From contig NZ_CP040755.1 in the NCBI RefSeq assembly GCF_024585285.1, forward strand, positions 62,001 through 126,000: a stretch of DNA of 64,000 nt, in the 5' to 3' direction. The position numbers and the translations under genes were made by a program. Position 1 is the stretch's first letter, and every line of letters begins with the position of its first letter. Below the pieces are notes generated by a model. The model made no database searches and was not told the DNA's origin. It saw only the letters and a list, made by a program, of their open reading frames with translations. The DNA comes from Colwellia sp. M166 (lineage in GTDB: Bacteria; Pseudomonadota; Gammaproteobacteria; Enterobacterales; Alteromonadaceae). Below, piece after piece: positions 63,270 to 64,000 of the stretch.

Positions 63270-64000
63270 ATGCAAAAATTGTGTATTTTAGGCTCTACTG
63301 GCTCGATTGGTAAAAGTACCTTAGATGTTGTGCGGTTACATCCTAAAAAGTTTAATGTTGTCAGTCTTTCAGCACATGCTAGCGTCGATATTATGTTGGC
63401 TCAGTGTCTTGAATTTCATCCTGATAAAGTGGTGATGGTTTCTGAAGAGCATGCCAAATTATTGAAAATAAAACTTAGTGATGCCAAGTTGAATACCATT
63501 GAGGTGTTATCCGGCACTCGTGCTCTTGACATTATTGCACAAGAGCCGACAACGGATACTGTTATGGCTGCTATTGTTGGCGCATCAGGTTTACTGCCGA
63601 CATTAGCTGCAGTAGAAGCAGGTAAAAAAGTGCTGCTTGCAAATAAAGAAGCACTTGTCACTTCGGGCGCTATTTTTATTGCCGCCGTGAAACGTTCAGG
63701 TGCTCAATTATTACCGATTGATAGTGAACATAATGCCATATTTCAATGTTTACCGTTAAGTGCGCAGCAACAGCCGGGCTATTGTGACTTACCTAATGAA
63801 GGGGTCAGTAAAGTCTTATTAACTGGCTCAGGCGGACCGTTTAGAACTTGGCAGCAAGCGGATCTTGACACGGTGACACCGGATCAAGCTTGTGCTCATC
63901 CTAATTGGGATATGGGCCGTAAAATATCCGTTGATTCAGCGACGATGATGAACAAAGGTTTAGAGTTTATTGAAGCTAAGTGGCTGTTCAACCTCGAACC
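63270..64000 (+). CDS. dxr: 1-deoxy-D-xylulose-5-phosphate reductoisomerase (partial)
   Basis: The first 243 residues of Dxr/IspC, an NADPH enzyme of the MEP isoprenoid pathway that makes 2-C-methyl-D-erythritol 4-phosphate. The nucleotide-binding [15 protein letters not shown], the NKEALVTSG substrate loop, the metal site [13 protein letters not shown] and [10 protein letters not shown] are visible. It continues beyond the window. Confidence 0.95.
   Translation, partial: MQKLCILGSTGSIGKSTLDVVRLHPKKFNVVSLSAHASVDIMLAQCLEFHPDKVVMVSEEHAKLLKIKLSDAKLNTIEVLSGTRALDIIAQEPTTDTVMAAIVGASGLLPTLAAVEAGKKVLLANKEALVTSGAIFIAAVKRSGAQLLPIDSEHNAIFQCLPLSAQQQPGYCDLPNEGVSKVLLTGSGGPFRTWQQADLDTVTPDQACAHPNWDMGRKISVDSATMMNKGLEFIEAKWLFNLE

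Noticed and set aside
1..64000. CRISPR array
   Set aside because: No series of short identical repeats with regular spacers was seen; the repeats at 30-46 kb are separated by whole genes.

Overview
The window looks like a chromosome segment of a low-GC marine gammaproteobacterium, most probably Alteromonadales and close to Colwellia/Thalassotalea. This rests on E. coli-like gene neighbourhoods (gcvA-ygdD-rlmM; syd-queF-ppnN-xni; map/glnD/dapD followed by rpsB-tsf-pyrH-frr-uppS-cdsA-dxr), on many DUF families typical of Shewanella, Vibrio and Colwellia, and on AT-rich intergenic DNA. No database search was run; names rest on recognising motifs and family sequence.

Layout. 1-9.7 kb: the end of tsaB, an M50-like membrane peptidase, a hydrolase, fadD with a double operator, a YciK-type SDR, a VolA/Pla-1 type lipase lipoprotein, sohB and tpm. 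9.7-21.7 kb: gcvA, a KANL3/Tex30-like hydrolase, ygdD, rlmM, NAD-type isocitrate dehydrogenase, xni, ppnN, a diguanylate cyclase, queF, syd and two DUF3192 paralogues. 22-28 kb: a DUF3300 protein, a PepSY/response-regulator/histidine-kinase operon, a GlyGly-CTERM surface protein and a GNAT acetyltransferase.

28-46.7 kb is an accessory region. It holds a truncated IS1182-type transposase, an IS50-like transposon end, an IS91-like element with its own tyrosine recombinase, a complete IS21 element with a 5-bp target duplication, a MITE with 21-bp inverted ends, and an IS66-type transposase joined by an apparent frameshift to a RecB/RNase H-like nuclease. Single genes of unrelated function (metallophosphoesterase lipoprotein, zinc-ribbon protein, outer-membrane barrel, LanC-like protein, RidA plus PNPOx pair, small tyrosine recombinase) are separated by repeats that I read as attC-like. 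Each is a nested imperfect palindrome around a conserved apex GCTTTGGTGGC, usually just beyond the 3' end of a minus-strand gene. This resembles an integron cassette array without integrase, with divergent recombination sites, and is the most unusual feature of the window.

46.7-49.4 kb carries two CsrB/RsmZ-like regulatory RNAs, rich in GGA motifs. Each has a terminator and a GacA/UvrY-type box about 185-195 bp upstream; a DUF805-like membrane protein gene lies between them. These RNAs are expected to titrate CsrA. 49.4-64 kb is conserved core: DUF3301/DUF3549 with truC, dapD, glnD, map, a DsbA-like protein, then the translation and envelope cluster rpsB, tsf, pyrH, frr, uppS, cdsA and dxr (cut by the window end).

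No tRNA, rRNA, CRISPR array or replication origin was recognised.
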